Counted from the first letter of the stretch, positions 52,526 to 60,857 are shown. The stretch: 64,000 bases of DNA from Planifilum sp021793745 (GCA_937983105.1 CALKAM010000032.1:91445-155444); one strand, 5' to 3'. Made by a program: numbers and translations. The notes: generated by a model not told the origin, from the sequence alone.

Positions 52526-53557
52526 TTACGGGTAAAGGGGAAGCCCCTCCAGGCCCGCCGTCTCCGGCCACCCCATGCGCAGATTGAGGTTTTGGACGGC
52601 CTGGCCGGCAGCTCCCTTGACCAGATTGTCGATGACCGACAGGACAATGATCCGGCCGGTCCGTTCATCCAGATGGACAGCCAAATCACAGTAGTTGCTC
52701 CCCTGGACTTGCTTCGTCCCCGGCCAATCCTTTTCGGGACGGAGGCGGACAAAGGGCGCCGATTCGTACATCCCGCGGTACATCTCCTCCAGCCGGCGGC
52801 GGGTCCATCCCTCGGCCGCCCGGGCGGTCAAGGTGATGAGAATGCCCCGATTCATCGGGACCAGGTGGGGAATGAAAGTGACGCGAACCGGACTTCCCCA
52901 GGCTTCTCCGGCATACCGTTCGATCTCCGGCGTGTGTTGATGGGCATCCACCCGATAAGGACGCAAATTTTCGTTGACTTCACAAAAGAGGGTGTTCTGC
53001 TTCAGCCCCCTTCCCGCACCGGACACACCCGACTTGGCATCGATCACAATCGTGTCCGGATCGACGGCTCGCTCCTGCAACAGCGGGAGGAGCGCCAACA
53101 GGGCCGCGGTGGGATAACAACCGGGGTTGGAAATCAGGGCGGCGGTCCGAATGGGATCCGCATACCATTCCGGCAAACCGTATACCGCCCGGTCCAGCCA
53201 TTCCGCGGGGGCCGGCTCCCGCCCGTACCACTGTCTGTACGCCTCGCCGGTCAAGCGAAAATCGCCGGACAAGTCGATGCATACCTTCCCCCTCTCCGCA
53301 AAGCGGGGCGCCCAGCGGCTGCTGACGCCGGGCGGGGTGGCGAAGAAAATCACCTCCCCGGCCTCGCACAGGCGCTCCAGGTCCAGATCCTCCAGAGTCT
53401 CCTCCATATGGGACAGGTGGGGATAGACCGCCCTCAGCGGTTCATGGGGATGTGAAGAAGAAACCAGTGCGCCAATACGGGCATAGGGATGGTTTTCAAG
53501 GAGGCGGATCAGCTCCACGCCGCCATAACCCGTCGATCCGATCACCACGGTATTCAC
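52526..53557 (-). CDS. argC: N-acetyl-gamma-glutamyl-phosphate reductase
   Basis: NADPH-dependent reductase giving N-acetylglutamate semialdehyde; 343 residues. The Rossmann start is NTVVIGSTGYGGVELIRLLE. FATPPGVSSRWAPRF binds phosphate, the active-site cysteine lies in ISNPGCYPTAALLALLPLL near 145, and the catalytic histidine in FIPHLVPMNRGI near 210. GTG 53557 has AAGGAG 8 bases upstream; GTG 53566 sits too close to that site. It is the first gene of the seven-gene arginine operon and directly follows the ARG-box promoter at 53582-53619. Confidence 0.96.
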   Translation of the reverse strand: MNTVVIGSTGYGGVELIRLLENHPYARIGALVSSSHPHEPLRAVYPHLSHMEETLEDLDLERLCEAGEVIFFATPPGVSSRWAPRFAERGKVCIDLSGDFRLTGEAYRQWYGREPAPAEWLDRAVYGLPEWYADPIRTAALISNPGCYPTAALLALLPLLQERAVDPDTIVIDAKSGVSGAGRGLKQNTLFCEVNENLRPYRVDAHQHTPEIERYAGEAWGSPVRVTFIPHLVPMNRGILITLTARAAEGWTRRRLEEMYRGMYESAPFVRLRPEKDWPGTKQVQGSNYCDLAVHLDERTGRIIVLSVIDNLVKGAAGQAVQNLNLRMGWPETAGLEGLPLYP

Positions 53558-53581
53558 TTTCCACACTCCTTCGGAGATCGG

Positions 53582-53619
53582 TTTGTATCATTATACATAT
53601 TGTATTATATTTATTCAAT
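53582..53619 (-). promoter_or_regulatory. argC promoter with tandem ARG boxes
   Basis: On the minus strand TTGAAT (53613-53618) and TATAAT (53590-53595) are exactly 17 bp apart. An 18-bp ARG box at 53582-53599 fits the TNTGNATWWWWATNCANA consensus with one mismatch and covers the -10. A second, half-conserved box at 53602-53619 covers the -35. The gap between boxes is 2 bp. ArgR/AhrC with arginine should therefore block polymerase directly. Confidence 0.88.
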
Positions 53620-53928
53620 CCCCATTTTCACCGGTATTCAAAAGAGTTTAGATGCTGAACGCCCCCACCGTCGGGATGCGGTGGGGTCGGCATCCTCACC
53701 CTTGATTTGTCGGCGGACCGCTTGGAACTGTGTCGGAAAACAAGATGGGCACCGATCCGGGGAGACCCTGTCACATTGATCGCGATCCCACCGAGAGGAG
53801 GAAGTCGGCAGGTCGATCCCTTCCCGGGGCGAAGGGATCCTGGGCATAAAAAAACTGCCAACATGCAGTCGGCAGTCTGAAGGAATGAATCCGGGACCGA
53901 AATCGGTCCCAATGGATCCCATCCTCGA
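53620..53928. other. Intergenic region between argC promoter and cccB, with two hairpins
   Basis: No gene is supported. An 8-bp perfect stem (53663-53670 with 53679-53686) lies just upstream of the argC promoter and has no T-run. The second hairpin is the cccB terminator at 53847-53876. Open frames here lack ribosome binding sites. Confidence 0.5.
53847..53876 (-). terminator. Terminator of the cytochrome c gene
   Basis: On the minus strand ACTGCC pairs with GGCAGT across an 11-base loop and seven T residues follow. It lies about 52 bp after the stop. Confidence 0.8.
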
Positions 53929-54312
53929 TCATTTCTGTTCCGCCAGCCATGCGGACAAGGTTTCCCGCTCGGCGTCGGAGAGCTGGGTTTGCGCCGGCAT
54001 CTGTCCTACGCCGTTCTTGATGATTTCATCGATCTCCTCTTTGGAGAACTTCGATCCGGCATTGGTCAACGCCGGCCCAAAGCTCCCCTCCAGGTTGGCG
54101 CCGTGACAGGAGGCACAGTTGTTGTCATAAAGCGCCTGAACCTCGGCATCCTCCGCCGCCCCGCCGCCGGCATCGGGGGCTTCTTCCTCCTGCCCGGGCG
54201 TTTCTCCCTGTTCAGGGGGTTGCGTTTCCTGATCCGTGCCGCCGCCGCAGCCCGTCAAAACCCACAGCAGGGCACATCCGACCAACAGACGCGTCCACCA
54301 ACGATTTCCCAT
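53929..54312 (-). CDS. cccB: Membrane-anchored cytochrome c (c-551-like, CccB)
   Basis: A 127-residue lipoprotein electron carrier. The signal ends in LTGC (Cys22), followed by a Pro/Glu/Gly-rich linker (about 25-55) and a monohaem domain with CASCH at 66-70 and the likely axial methionine M105 in GQMPAQ. NGVGQMPAQ and LSDAERETLSAWL are typical of small Bacillus c-551. ATG 54312 has GAGGAGG 6 bases upstream. In Bacillus subtilis cccB lies between prfB and ftsE; here it keeps its prfB side, but arginine and other genes separate it from ftsE. Confidence 0.93.
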   Translation of the reverse strand: MGNRWWTRLLVGCALLWVLTGCGGGTDQETQPPEQGETPGQEEEAPDAGGGAAEDAEVQALYDNNCASCHGANLEGSFGPALTNAGSKFSKEEIDEIIKNGVGQMPAQTQLSDAERETLSAWLAEQK

Positions 54313-54329
54313 GGTGCACCTCCTCAGTC

Positions 54330-54461
54330 TCATTGTCCCCGGAGGTGATCCGGCCTTTTCGGATAGCTGGAACCGGGGGCGGTTTTTTCCCGCGGCTTTT
54401 CCATCAATTGCTGTCGATCCTTCGTCTCTTCCGCTTTGCGCCTTTCCTTTTGTTCAGCCAT
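54330..54461 (-). CDS. Small charged protein of 43 residues
   Basis: ATG 54461, four bases after GGGAGGGG, opens a 43-residue frame beginning MAEQKERRKAEETKDRQQ and ending PKRPDHLRGQ. It is very rich in Lys, Arg and Glu, with a helical first half and a Pro-containing tail. No family is recognised. The stop lies 17 bp before the cytochrome c start, so the two genes are probably cotranscribed. The strong ribosome binding site and fit between neighbours support it, though it is short enough to be missed by most gene finders. Confidence 0.55.
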   Translation of the reverse strand: MAEQKERRKAEETKDRQQLMEKPREKTAPGSSYPKRPDHLRGQ

Positions 54462-54557
54462 TTTACCCCTCCCATCGGAAACCCGTCCCTCACCCTTATA
54501 CCCGAAATATCCGGGCGCTTAGCAACGCCTGACGGGTGTCGATGGTTAGCGTAAACC

Positions 54558-54590
54558 AAAAGGGCGGGGGTTATGCATCCCCGCCCTTTT
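54558..54590 (-). terminator. Terminator at the end of the 54571 gene
   Basis: AAAAGGGCGGGG and CCCCGCCCTTTT form a 12-bp perfect stem with a 9-base loop. It overlaps the last codons of the membrane-protein gene on the minus strand and would also stop plus-strand transcription. Confidence 0.85.
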
Positions 54591-54909
54591 CCTCCTCGGA
54601 TTCGCCCTGGTTTTCCGGTTCCGCCTTCGCCTCGGCAGGGGCAGAGGCCTCACCGGATTCCCGTTTGGCTTCCTGAACTTTCCCATTTCCCGCTTTTTTC
54701 CTCGGCCTTCGCTTCAAGGCGAGGGGCTGATCAAAGGAAGCATCCCCCGAATCGGCAAAGAGTTTGTTCAGCTCCGCCACCTCTCGGCTTCGTCTTTTTG
54801 TGGTGATGACCGTCAAAACAATCAACAAAGCAAGGACAAAAATCAGACCCATCCACACAAAGGCGGGCACCATCCCGATCAGTTCTACCACCGCTTGCAT
54901 TGCAACCAT
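54571..54909 (-). CDS. Single-pass membrane protein with charged tail
   Basis: A 112-residue protein. One hydrophobic segment (about 10-38, ELIGMVPAFVWMGLIFVLAL onward) is followed by a short basic stretch (TTKRRSRE) and a low-complexity cytoplasmic tail rich in Lys, Glu and Ala, ending in EENKGE-like acidic repeats. I do not recognise the family. ATG 54909 has GGGGGG 7 bases upstream. It is transcribed toward the small charged gene, but a strong terminator separates them. It follows the enoyl-CoA hydratase gene, whose own terminator lies between. Confidence 0.7.
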   Translation of the reverse strand: MVAMQAVVELIGMVPAFVWMGLIFVLALLIVLTVITTKRRSREVAELNKLFADSGDASFDQPLALKRRPRKKAGNGKVQEAKRESGEASAPAEAKAEPENQGESEEEKGGDA

Positions 54910-55072
54910 CTTAAGACCCCCCAGTTTTTCTTTTTCTTCTCCTTTTTTGGTTAACAAACAAGGGTACGCGGTACACAACAGGGGAACGACATTTTCGCCT
55001 CAAAGGTTTCCGGTAAAGCTTTCCACACACGAGGTTCTATTCCCTTTTTTTCACGGAACCACACCCATAAAA

Positions 55073-55104
55073 AAAGAACCGGCCCGTATCCGGCCGGGTT
55101 TTCC
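55073..55104 (-). terminator. Terminator of the enoyl-CoA hydratase gene
   Basis: On the minus strand AACCCGGCC pairs with GGCCGGTT, with one bulged base, and CTTTTTTTAT follows. Confidence 0.8.
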
Positions 55105-55131
55105 GCATTTTGAGGCTGAGATCGTTCCCAC

Positions 55132-55917
55132 TCATTCGCCGCGGAATTGGGGGGTTCGCTTTTCCAGAAAGGCCTTCATCCCTTCCCTGCGATCCTGGGT
55201 ATCGAAGGAGAGGCCAAAGTAAGCGGCTTCCAAACGCAGACCGCTTTTCAGATCCGTCTCCGCCCCTTGGTTGACCGCCTTTTTGATATATTTCATGGCG
55301 ATCGGCGCCTTCTGGGCCAGCAGCTTCGCCAGCTTCCGGGCCTCCTCCAGCAGTTGGTCGTGGGGGACCACCTTTTGGACCAGACCGAGCTGGAGGGCTT
55401 CCTCGGCGGAAATCATCTCGCCCGTCAGGCACAGGTATTTGGCGGTGGTCTTCCCCACCAGCCGCGCAAGGCGCTGGGTTCCCCCGTAACCGGGAATCAC
55501 CCCCAAATTCACCTCCGGCTGGCCGAAGCGGGCCTTTTCGGAAGCGATCAAAATGTCCCCGCTCATCGCCAGCTCGCATCCGCCCCCGAGGGCGTAGCCG
55601 TTGATCGCCATGATGACCGGTTTGCTCATCTCCTCAATCCGCGAAAAGAGCTCCTGTCCGCGGACCGCCAAGCGCTCCCCTTCCGCAGCGGAGGGAATCC
55701 GGCTCAGCTCTCCGATATCGGCTCCGGCCACAAAGGCCTTATCCCCGGCCCCGGTGATGATCAGGGCGCGGATCTTTTCGTCGGCCTCCACCCGCTCGAC
55801 GGCCTGTTCGAGCTCCGCCAAGGTCTCCCGGTTCAGGGCGTTCAACACTTCGGGACGCTGAACGGTGATCTGAGCCCAACCGTCCCCCTGCTCAAACGCG
55901 ATGTTTTTCCACTCCAT
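55132..55917 (-). CDS. Enoyl-CoA hydratase/isomerase
   Basis: Crotonase-fold enzyme of 261 residues that hydrates enoyl-CoA in fatty-acid or amino-acid breakdown. The oxyanion-hole segments are AFVAGADIGEL near 65 and INGYALGGGCELAMSGDIL near 105. The two catalytic glutamates fit at E-LAMSGD and in FGQPEVNLGVIPGYGGTQRL near 130-150. ATG 55917 has AGGTGGTG upstream. It stands alone after prfB, without acyl-CoA dehydrogenase or thiolase genes in the window, so its pathway is unclear. A C-terminal KTPQFRGE-like end is normal for the family. Confidence 0.93.
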   Translation of the reverse strand: MEWKNIAFEQGDGWAQITVQRPEVLNALNRETLAELEQAVERVEADEKIRALIITGAGDKAFVAGADIGELSRIPSAAEGERLAVRGQELFSRIEEMSKPVIMAINGYALGGGCELAMSGDILIASEKARFGQPEVNLGVIPGYGGTQRLARLVGKTTAKYLCLTGEMISAEEALQLGLVQKVVPHDQLLEEARKLAKLLAQKAPIAMKYIKKAVNQGAETDLKSGLRLEAAYFGLSFDTQDRREGMKAFLEKRTPQFRGE

Positions 55918-55956
55918 CGGACCCACCACCTATCCGTTTCTTGAGAAAATCGCCGA

Positions 55957-57076
55957 TCAATCCTGATCCTTGGATTGATTGATCCGCTTTCGCAGGAAGG
56001 TGTCGATAAACACGTCGATTTCTCCGTCCATGACCGCCTGGACATTCCCCACTTCCACCTGCGTCCGGTGGTCCTTCACCATGCTGTAGGGGTGGAACAC
56101 GTAGGAACGGATTTGGTTGCCCCATCCGATCTCCGTCTGTGTTCCCTGCAGCTCGGCCAGCTCCTTTTGTCGTTCTTCCATCATCCGTTCATGCAGGCGG
56201 GCCTTCAAGATCTTCATCGCCCGCTCCCGGTTTTGGATCTGGGAGCGTTCCGATTGGCAGGTGACGACGATTCCCGTGGGAATATGGGTGATCCTCACCG
56301 CGGAATCGGTGGTGTTGACGTGCTGTCCACCGGCGCCGCTGGAACGGTACGTGTCGATCTTCAGATCTTCCGATCTGATCTCCACCTCGACGTCGTCATC
56401 CACTTCCGGCATCACGTTGGCCGATACGAAAGAGGTGTGGCGGCGTCCCGACGAGTCGAAGGGGGAGATGCGCACCAACCGGTGCACTCCCTTTTCCGCC
56501 TTGAGGTAGCCATAGGCATTGTGCCCCTTGATGAGAAGGGTGACGCTCTTGACGCCCGCCTCCTCACCGGCGAGGTAATCCAGGGTCTCCACTTTGAAGC
56601 CGCGCTTCTCCGCCCAGCGGGTGTACATCCGGAGAAGCATGGAGGCCCAATCCTGGGATTCCGTGCCGCCGGCGCCGGGATGGAGTTCCAGGATGGCGTT
56701 GTTTTTGTCATAGGGATCGTTGAGGAGCAGATTCAGCTCAAAGTCATTCAATTCTTTCTTCAGGGTTTGGATGCCCTCCTCCAATTCGGGCAGGAGGGAA
56801 TCATCCTCCTCCTCGGTGATGAGCTCCAGCATCAGCTCAAGCTCCTCCTGGGACTCCTCCAGTTTGGACATGGTCTCCACTTTGTCTTTCAAGTCTTTAA
56901 CTTGGTTAATCACCTTCTGGGCCTTCGACTGGTCATCCCAGAAGCCGGGGGCCGTCATCTGCTGTTCCAGTTCTTCGATGAGGGCTTTTTTCTGATCGAG
57001 GTCAAAGAGACCCCCTGATGTCCGCCAATTTCTTGGCTGTATTGGTCAATTCATGACGCAGCTCGTTCAGCTCCAT
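55957..57076 (-). CDS. prfB: Peptide chain release factor 2, with programmed +1 frameshift
   Basis: Recognises UGA and UAA stop codons. The first 24 codons (57076-57005, starting MELNELRHELTNTAKK) end at CTT followed by an in-frame TGA. A +1 shift skipping base 57004 continues as DLDQKKALIEELEQQ into the long frame, giving 372 residues. The SPF codon-recognition motif is in VRISPFDSSG and the catalytic GGQ in SSGAGGQHVNTTDS. GAGGTGA precedes the ATG. Lack of RF2 slows termination at the TGA and favours the shift, so the protein regulates itself. It follows secA by 50 bp. Confidence 0.97.
57001..57016 (-). promoter_or_regulatory. RF2 frameshift site with internal Shine-Dalgarno
   Basis: The minus strand reads AGGGGG (57011-57016), three bases, then CTTTGAC (57001-57007). 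This is the standard RF2 arrangement: a Shine-Dalgarno-like element just upstream of a slippery CTT-TGA, with C after the stop codon weakening termination. Confidence 0.96.
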
Positions 57077-57126
57077 CCACAATCACCTCTTGTTGGTTTT
57101 TCCGCAATCCATTATAACAGACGGTA

Positions 57127-59664
57127 TCAACCGGTCCGCGCCGTTTTGGCGCAACAATGCTTATATTTTTTGCCGCTGCCGCAGGGGCAGGGTTCGTTTC
57201 TCCCCACCTTTTGGCGGCGGATCGGCTGCCGTTTCGGCGCCTCCTCGCGTCCCTGGCTGTGGGGCGATCCCCCGGCGGATGCCTGCTTGTTCACGGCCAC
57301 CTCTTCCCGCTCCAGGTTCTCCCCCACATTGGCTTTCATCACGTATTTGACCACTTCCTCCTGGATTTCGTGGACCATCTGCTCAAACATCTCATAGCCT
57401 TCGAACTGATACTCCCGCAGGGGATTGGTCTGGCCGTAGGCGCGCAGGTGGATGCCCTGGCGCAGCTGGTCCATGGCATCGATGTGATCCATCCACTTCC
57501 GGTCGACGGTCCGCAGGATCACCACCTTGGAAAACTCCTGCATCCGGTCAAAGCCGATCTCCTTCTCCCGGAGCTCGTAATGGTTGACCGTCGCCTTCAG
57601 CAGAATGTCGGTGAGCTCCTTCGGCTCCTCACATTCCTCCAAATCCTCGATCGCGACAACCCCCTCCGGAAAGAGGACGGACTCCGCGAAGTCGAGGATG
57701 GAATCCAGATCCCATTCATCCGGCAGGTCCTTCTCCGGCGCATGCACCTCCACCACCCGCTGGATCAGATCCTTGGCCATATCCAGGACGATGTAGCGAA
57801 GGTTGTCGCTGAGCAGCACCTGGCGCCGCTGCTTGTAGATGATCTCCCGCTGCTGATTCAGCACGTCGTCGTATTGAAGCACCCAGCGGCGGGTGTCGAA
57901 GTTGATGCCCTCCACCTTTTTCTGGGCGCTTTCGATCGACCGGCTGAACCTTTTTCCCTCAATCGGCGTGTCATCAACCATCTGGTTTTTCATCCACTCG
58001 CGCATCCATTCCGGCGCGAAACGGCGCAACAGGTCATCCTCCAGGGAGAGGAAAAACTGCGAAGAGCCCGGGTCTCCCTGCCGGCCGGAGCGACCGCGCA
58101 GCTGGTTGTCGATCCGCCGGCTTTCGTGCCGCTCCGTGCCGATCACGTGAAGGCCGCCCAGCTCCGCCACGCCTTGGCCCAGGACGATGTCGGTCCCCCG
58201 TCCGGCCATGTTGGTGGCGATGGTCACCGCTCCCCGCTGCCCGGCCTGCGCGATGATCTCCGCCTCCTTGGCGTGGTTTTTGGCGTTGAGCACCTGGTGG
58301 GGGATGCCCCGTTTTTTCAGCATGCGGGAGAGCTTTTCCGACTTGTCGATGGAGACGGTGCCGACCAGGACCGGCTGCCCCTTGGCGTGCCGCCGAACGA
58401 TCTCCTCCACCACCGCCCGGAACTTGGCGTCTTCGGTGCGGTACAGCACATCGGAGAGGTCCTTCCGGATCATCGGTTTGTGGGTGGGAATCTGCACCAC
58501 GCTCATCCCGTAGATCTTGCGGAACTCTTCTTCCTCCGTCTTGGCCGTTCCGGTCATGCCCGCCAGCTTCTGATACAGCCGGAAGTAATTTTGCAGCGTG
58601 ATCGTCGCCAGGGTCATGCTCTCCCGCTGCACCTGCAGCCCTTCCTTCGCTTCGATCGCCTGGTGCAGACCGTCGCTGTACCGGCGGCCGTGCATCAAAC
58701 GCCCGGTGAACTCATCGACGATCACCACCCCGTCCTCGTTCACCACGTAGTCCCGGTCCCGCTTCATCAGCACATGGGCCTTCAGCGCCTGCTGGACGTG
58801 GTGGTTGACGGTGATGTTCCGGGCGTCATACAGGTTATCGATGCCCAGGAAGGACTCCGCCTTATCCACCCCCGACTCGGTCAGGGTGACGGTCCGGGTC
58901 TTTTCGTCGATGGTGTAATCATCCCCGGGCTTCAACCGACGAACCAGCTGGTCCGCCTTGTAGTACAGATCCGTCGCCTTGTTGGCCTGCCCGCTGATGA
59001 TCAGGGGCGTGCGCGCTTCGTCGATCAGGATGCTGTCCACTTCGTCCACAATGGCGAAATGGAGCTCCCGCTGCACAATCTGCTCCGGATAGAGCACCAT
59101 GTTGTCCCGCAGGTAGTCAAAGCCGAACTCGTTGTTCGTCCCGAAGGTGATATCCGCCTGATAGGCCGCCCGCTTTTCCTCCGGCGTCATGCCGTTTTCG
59201 TTCAGACCGACGGTCATGCCGAGAAATTCGAACACCTGGCCCATCCATTCCCGGTCCCGGCGGGCCAGGTAGTCGTTGACCGTCACCACGTGAACCCCTT
59301 TTCCGGTCAAGGCGTTCAAGTAAGCGGGAAGGGTGGCGACCAGGGTTTTCCCCTCCCCGGTCTTCATTTCGGCGATATCCCCGCGATGCAGCACGATTCC
59401 GCCGACCAGCTGGACGTAGAAGTGGCGCATGCCCAACACCCGCTTGGCCGCCTCCCGGACGACGGCATAGGCTTCAGGCAACAGATCGTCCAGGGTTTCC
59501 CCTTCGGTCAGCCGGGTCTTGAACTCCTCCGTTTTATCGCGAAGGGCGGCGTCGGTCAAAGCCGAGATCGACGGTTCCAACGCTTCGATCCGATCAGCGA
59601 TCTTGAAGCACTTTTTTAATTGTCGTTCATTGGAATCGAGCATTTGCTTGATCGCTTTGAACAC
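57127..59664 (-). CDS. secA: Preprotein translocase ATPase SecA
   Basis: Motor of the Sec export pathway, 845 residues. The N terminus starts FKAIKQMLDSNERQLKK. Walker A is MKTGEGKTLVATLPAYLNAL near 100-120, followed by VNDYLARRD, DEVDSILIDEARTPLIISG near 205-225, and DIVLGQGVAELGGLHVIGTE with RGRSGRQGDPGSS near 485-520. The C terminus is the zinc motif CPCGSGKKYKHCC that binds phospholipid and SecB-like partners. GTG 59664 has AAGGGG 6 bases upstream. The promoter at 59852 gives a leader of about 180 bases with a strong hairpin. prfB follows on the same transcript. Confidence 0.98.
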   Translation of the reverse strand: MFKAIKQMLDSNERQLKKCFKIADRIEALEPSISALTDAALRDKTEEFKTRLTEGETLDDLLPEAYAVVREAAKRVLGMRHFYVQLVGGIVLHRGDIAEMKTGEGKTLVATLPAYLNALTGKGVHVVTVNDYLARRDREWMGQVFEFLGMTVGLNENGMTPEEKRAAYQADITFGTNNEFGFDYLRDNMVLYPEQIVQRELHFAIVDEVDSILIDEARTPLIISGQANKATDLYYKADQLVRRLKPGDDYTIDEKTRTVTLTESGVDKAESFLGIDNLYDARNITVNHHVQQALKAHVLMKRDRDYVVNEDGVVIVDEFTGRLMHGRRYSDGLHQAIEAKEGLQVQRESMTLATITLQNYFRLYQKLAGMTGTAKTEEEEFRKIYGMSVVQIPTHKPMIRKDLSDVLYRTEDAKFRAVVEEIVRRHAKGQPVLVGTVSIDKSEKLSRMLKKRGIPHQVLNAKNHAKEAEIIAQAGQRGAVTIATNMAGRGTDIVLGQGVAELGGLHVIGTERHESRRIDNQLRGRSGRQGDPGSSQFFLSLEDDLLRRFAPEWMREWMKNQMVDDTPIEGKRFSRSIESAQKKVEGINFDTRRWVLQYDDVLNQQREIIYKQRRQVLLSDNLRYIVLDMAKDLIQRVVEVHAPEKDLPDEWDLDSILDFAESVLFPEGVVAIEDLEECEEPKELTDILLKATVNHYELREKEIGFDRMQEFSKVVILRTVDRKWMDHIDAMDQLRQGIHLRAYGQTNPLREYQFEGYEMFEQMVHEIQEEVVKYVMKANVGENLEREEVAVNKQASAGGSPHSQGREEAPKRQPIRRQKVGRNEPCPCGSGKKYKHCCAKTARTG

Positions 59665-59703
59665 ACTGTCATCCCCTTCCGATCATGAAGGACTATGGCA
59701 AAG

Positions 59704-59727
59704 GCGGCGGGAAACGGTTCCCGCCGC
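59704..59727 (-). promoter_or_regulatory. Hairpin in the secA leader
   Basis: A perfect 10-bp stem (59704-59713 with 59718-59727) with a 4-base loop lies about 40 bases upstream of the secA start and downstream of its promoter. The minus strand continues CTTTGCC, so it is not a typical terminator. It could influence secA expression. Confidence 0.5.
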
Positions 59728-59851
59728 TCGTACGATCTCAACAAACGGGGGCGTCGAAGCGTACGCTTCCCGGAACCTTCGAAAGTTATCCCCGCCCTCC
59801 TGCCCTCCGGGTTTCGCCCACTCCGACCGATGACTTGGGCACAGCTCCATA

Positions 59852-59880
59852 ATCATATTTATGATAACATATTTTTGCAA
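59852..59880 (-). promoter_or_regulatory. Promoter of secA-prfB
   Basis: On the minus strand TTGCAA (59875-59880) and TATGAT (59852-59857) are 17 bp apart in an AT-rich stretch. The secA start is about 190 bp downstream. Confidence 0.75.
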
Positions 59881-60144
59881 CCCTGCAAAAAACATTGACG
59901 GAGACCGCCCCGCGTCAAATCGGCCGCAAATCCCTTCCGTCTGCGGAATCCTTTCCGCCGAAAGGGGCCGCATGATCGTTTTCAAACGGAAACATATTCT
60001 TTGAAATCATGGGTTAAAAACAAAAAAACGACCGGCCGGCCCGGTCAAACCATGAGCACCCACCACCCCTCGTTCCCGGCGGAGATTTTCCCGCCGCCGA
60101 CGTGCCGATCCCATCCCGGTGACGGAAGCTGTGAAACCGCTTTC
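59881..60144. other. Intergenic region between secA promoter and hpf
   Basis: No gene is seen. Apart from the hpf terminator at 60022-60046 the stretch holds only open frames without ribosome binding sites. Confidence 0.5.
60022..60046 (-). terminator. Terminator of hpf
   Basis: On the minus strand GACCGG pairs with CCGGTC across a 5-base loop, followed by GTTTTTTTG. It lies about 100 bp after the stop. Confidence 0.75.
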
Positions 60145-60696
60145 TCATTCGGGTTCAATCAACCCGTACCGTCCGTCCCGCCGCCGGTACACCACATTGA
60201 CCCGGTTGGTATCCGCATTGGAGAAGACGAAGAAACTATGTCCCAACATGTCCATCTGCAGGATCGCTTCCTCGACGTCCATGGGTTTCAGGCTGAACCG
60301 CTTGATCCTCACCACTTCCGGACTGTCGTCCTCACTTTCCTCTGCAGTTCCGTTTTTGATCCCTGTATCCTTCCACTGCGAACGGAGACTTCCTTCCTGG
60401 CGGAATTTGCGGTTGACCTTCGTTTTGTATTTGCGGATTTGACGCTCCAGCTTCTCCACGACCAGATCCAGCGAGGCGTACATGTCGCCACTGGCTTCCT
60501 CCGCCCGAACCAGCGCGCCGGGGAGAGGAATGGTCACTTCCACCTTATGCTCGTCCCGCTGAACGGCAAGACACACATTGACGTCCGACTCCAGGGGTGT
60601 GTCAAAATACCGTTCCAGACGGCTCAGCTTTTTTTCGGCATATTCCCGGAGCGCAGGGGTCAACTCAAGATTGTTTCCGCGGATGTTGAATTTCAC
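60145..60696 (-). CDS. hpf: Ribosome hibernation-promoting factor, long form
   Basis: Binds resting 70S ribosomes and joins them into inactive 100S dimers. The 183 residues comprise the S30AE domain (about 1-100; KFNIRGNNLELTPALREYAE, KKLSRLERYFD) and the C-terminal dimerisation domain of long HPF (about 125-183; VVRIKRFSLKPMDVEEAI, QMDMLGHSFFVFSNADT, VYRRRDGRYGLIEPE). The start is GTG 60696 with AGGGAG upstream. hpf next to secA-prfB is the standard Bacillales order. Candidate AAAGGATTA-type sigma-H elements lie upstream but match imperfectly. Confidence 0.96.
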   Translation of the reverse strand: MKFNIRGNNLELTPALREYAEKKLSRLERYFDTPLESDVNVCLAVQRDEHKVEVTIPLPGALVRAEEASGDMYASLDLVVEKLERQIRKYKTKVNRKFRQEGSLRSQWKDTGIKNGTAEESEDDSPEVVRIKRFSLKPMDVEEAILQMDMLGHSFFVFSNADTNRVNVVYRRRDGRYGLIEPE

Positions 60697-60828
60697 GGCG
60701 ATTCTCCCTTCGCGTGATACTTGCCTAATCCTTTCATTTATTGATTTCCCTTCCCTTTACGCAACAAAACGTTTGCTTGATATTAACTCAATATTCCACT
60801 TAATTCTTTTTCATTCAGACAAAAAACG

Positions 60829-60857
60829 ACCCCCCTCCGGGGAGGGGGGTTTTTTTC
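60829..60857. terminator. Bidirectional terminator between csp and hpf
   Basis: ACCCCCCTCC and GGAGGGGGGT form a perfect 10-bp stem with a 2-base loop. Seven T follow on the plus strand and GTCGTTTTTT on the minus strand, where it ends the csp transcript. Confidence 0.9.

Noticed and set aside
57157..59619. Very long plus-strand frame opposite secA (and similar ones opposite uvrA, uvrB and carB)
   Set aside because: These arise in GC-rich genomes because third-position GC bias removes stops on the opposite strand. They have no start signals and no domains.
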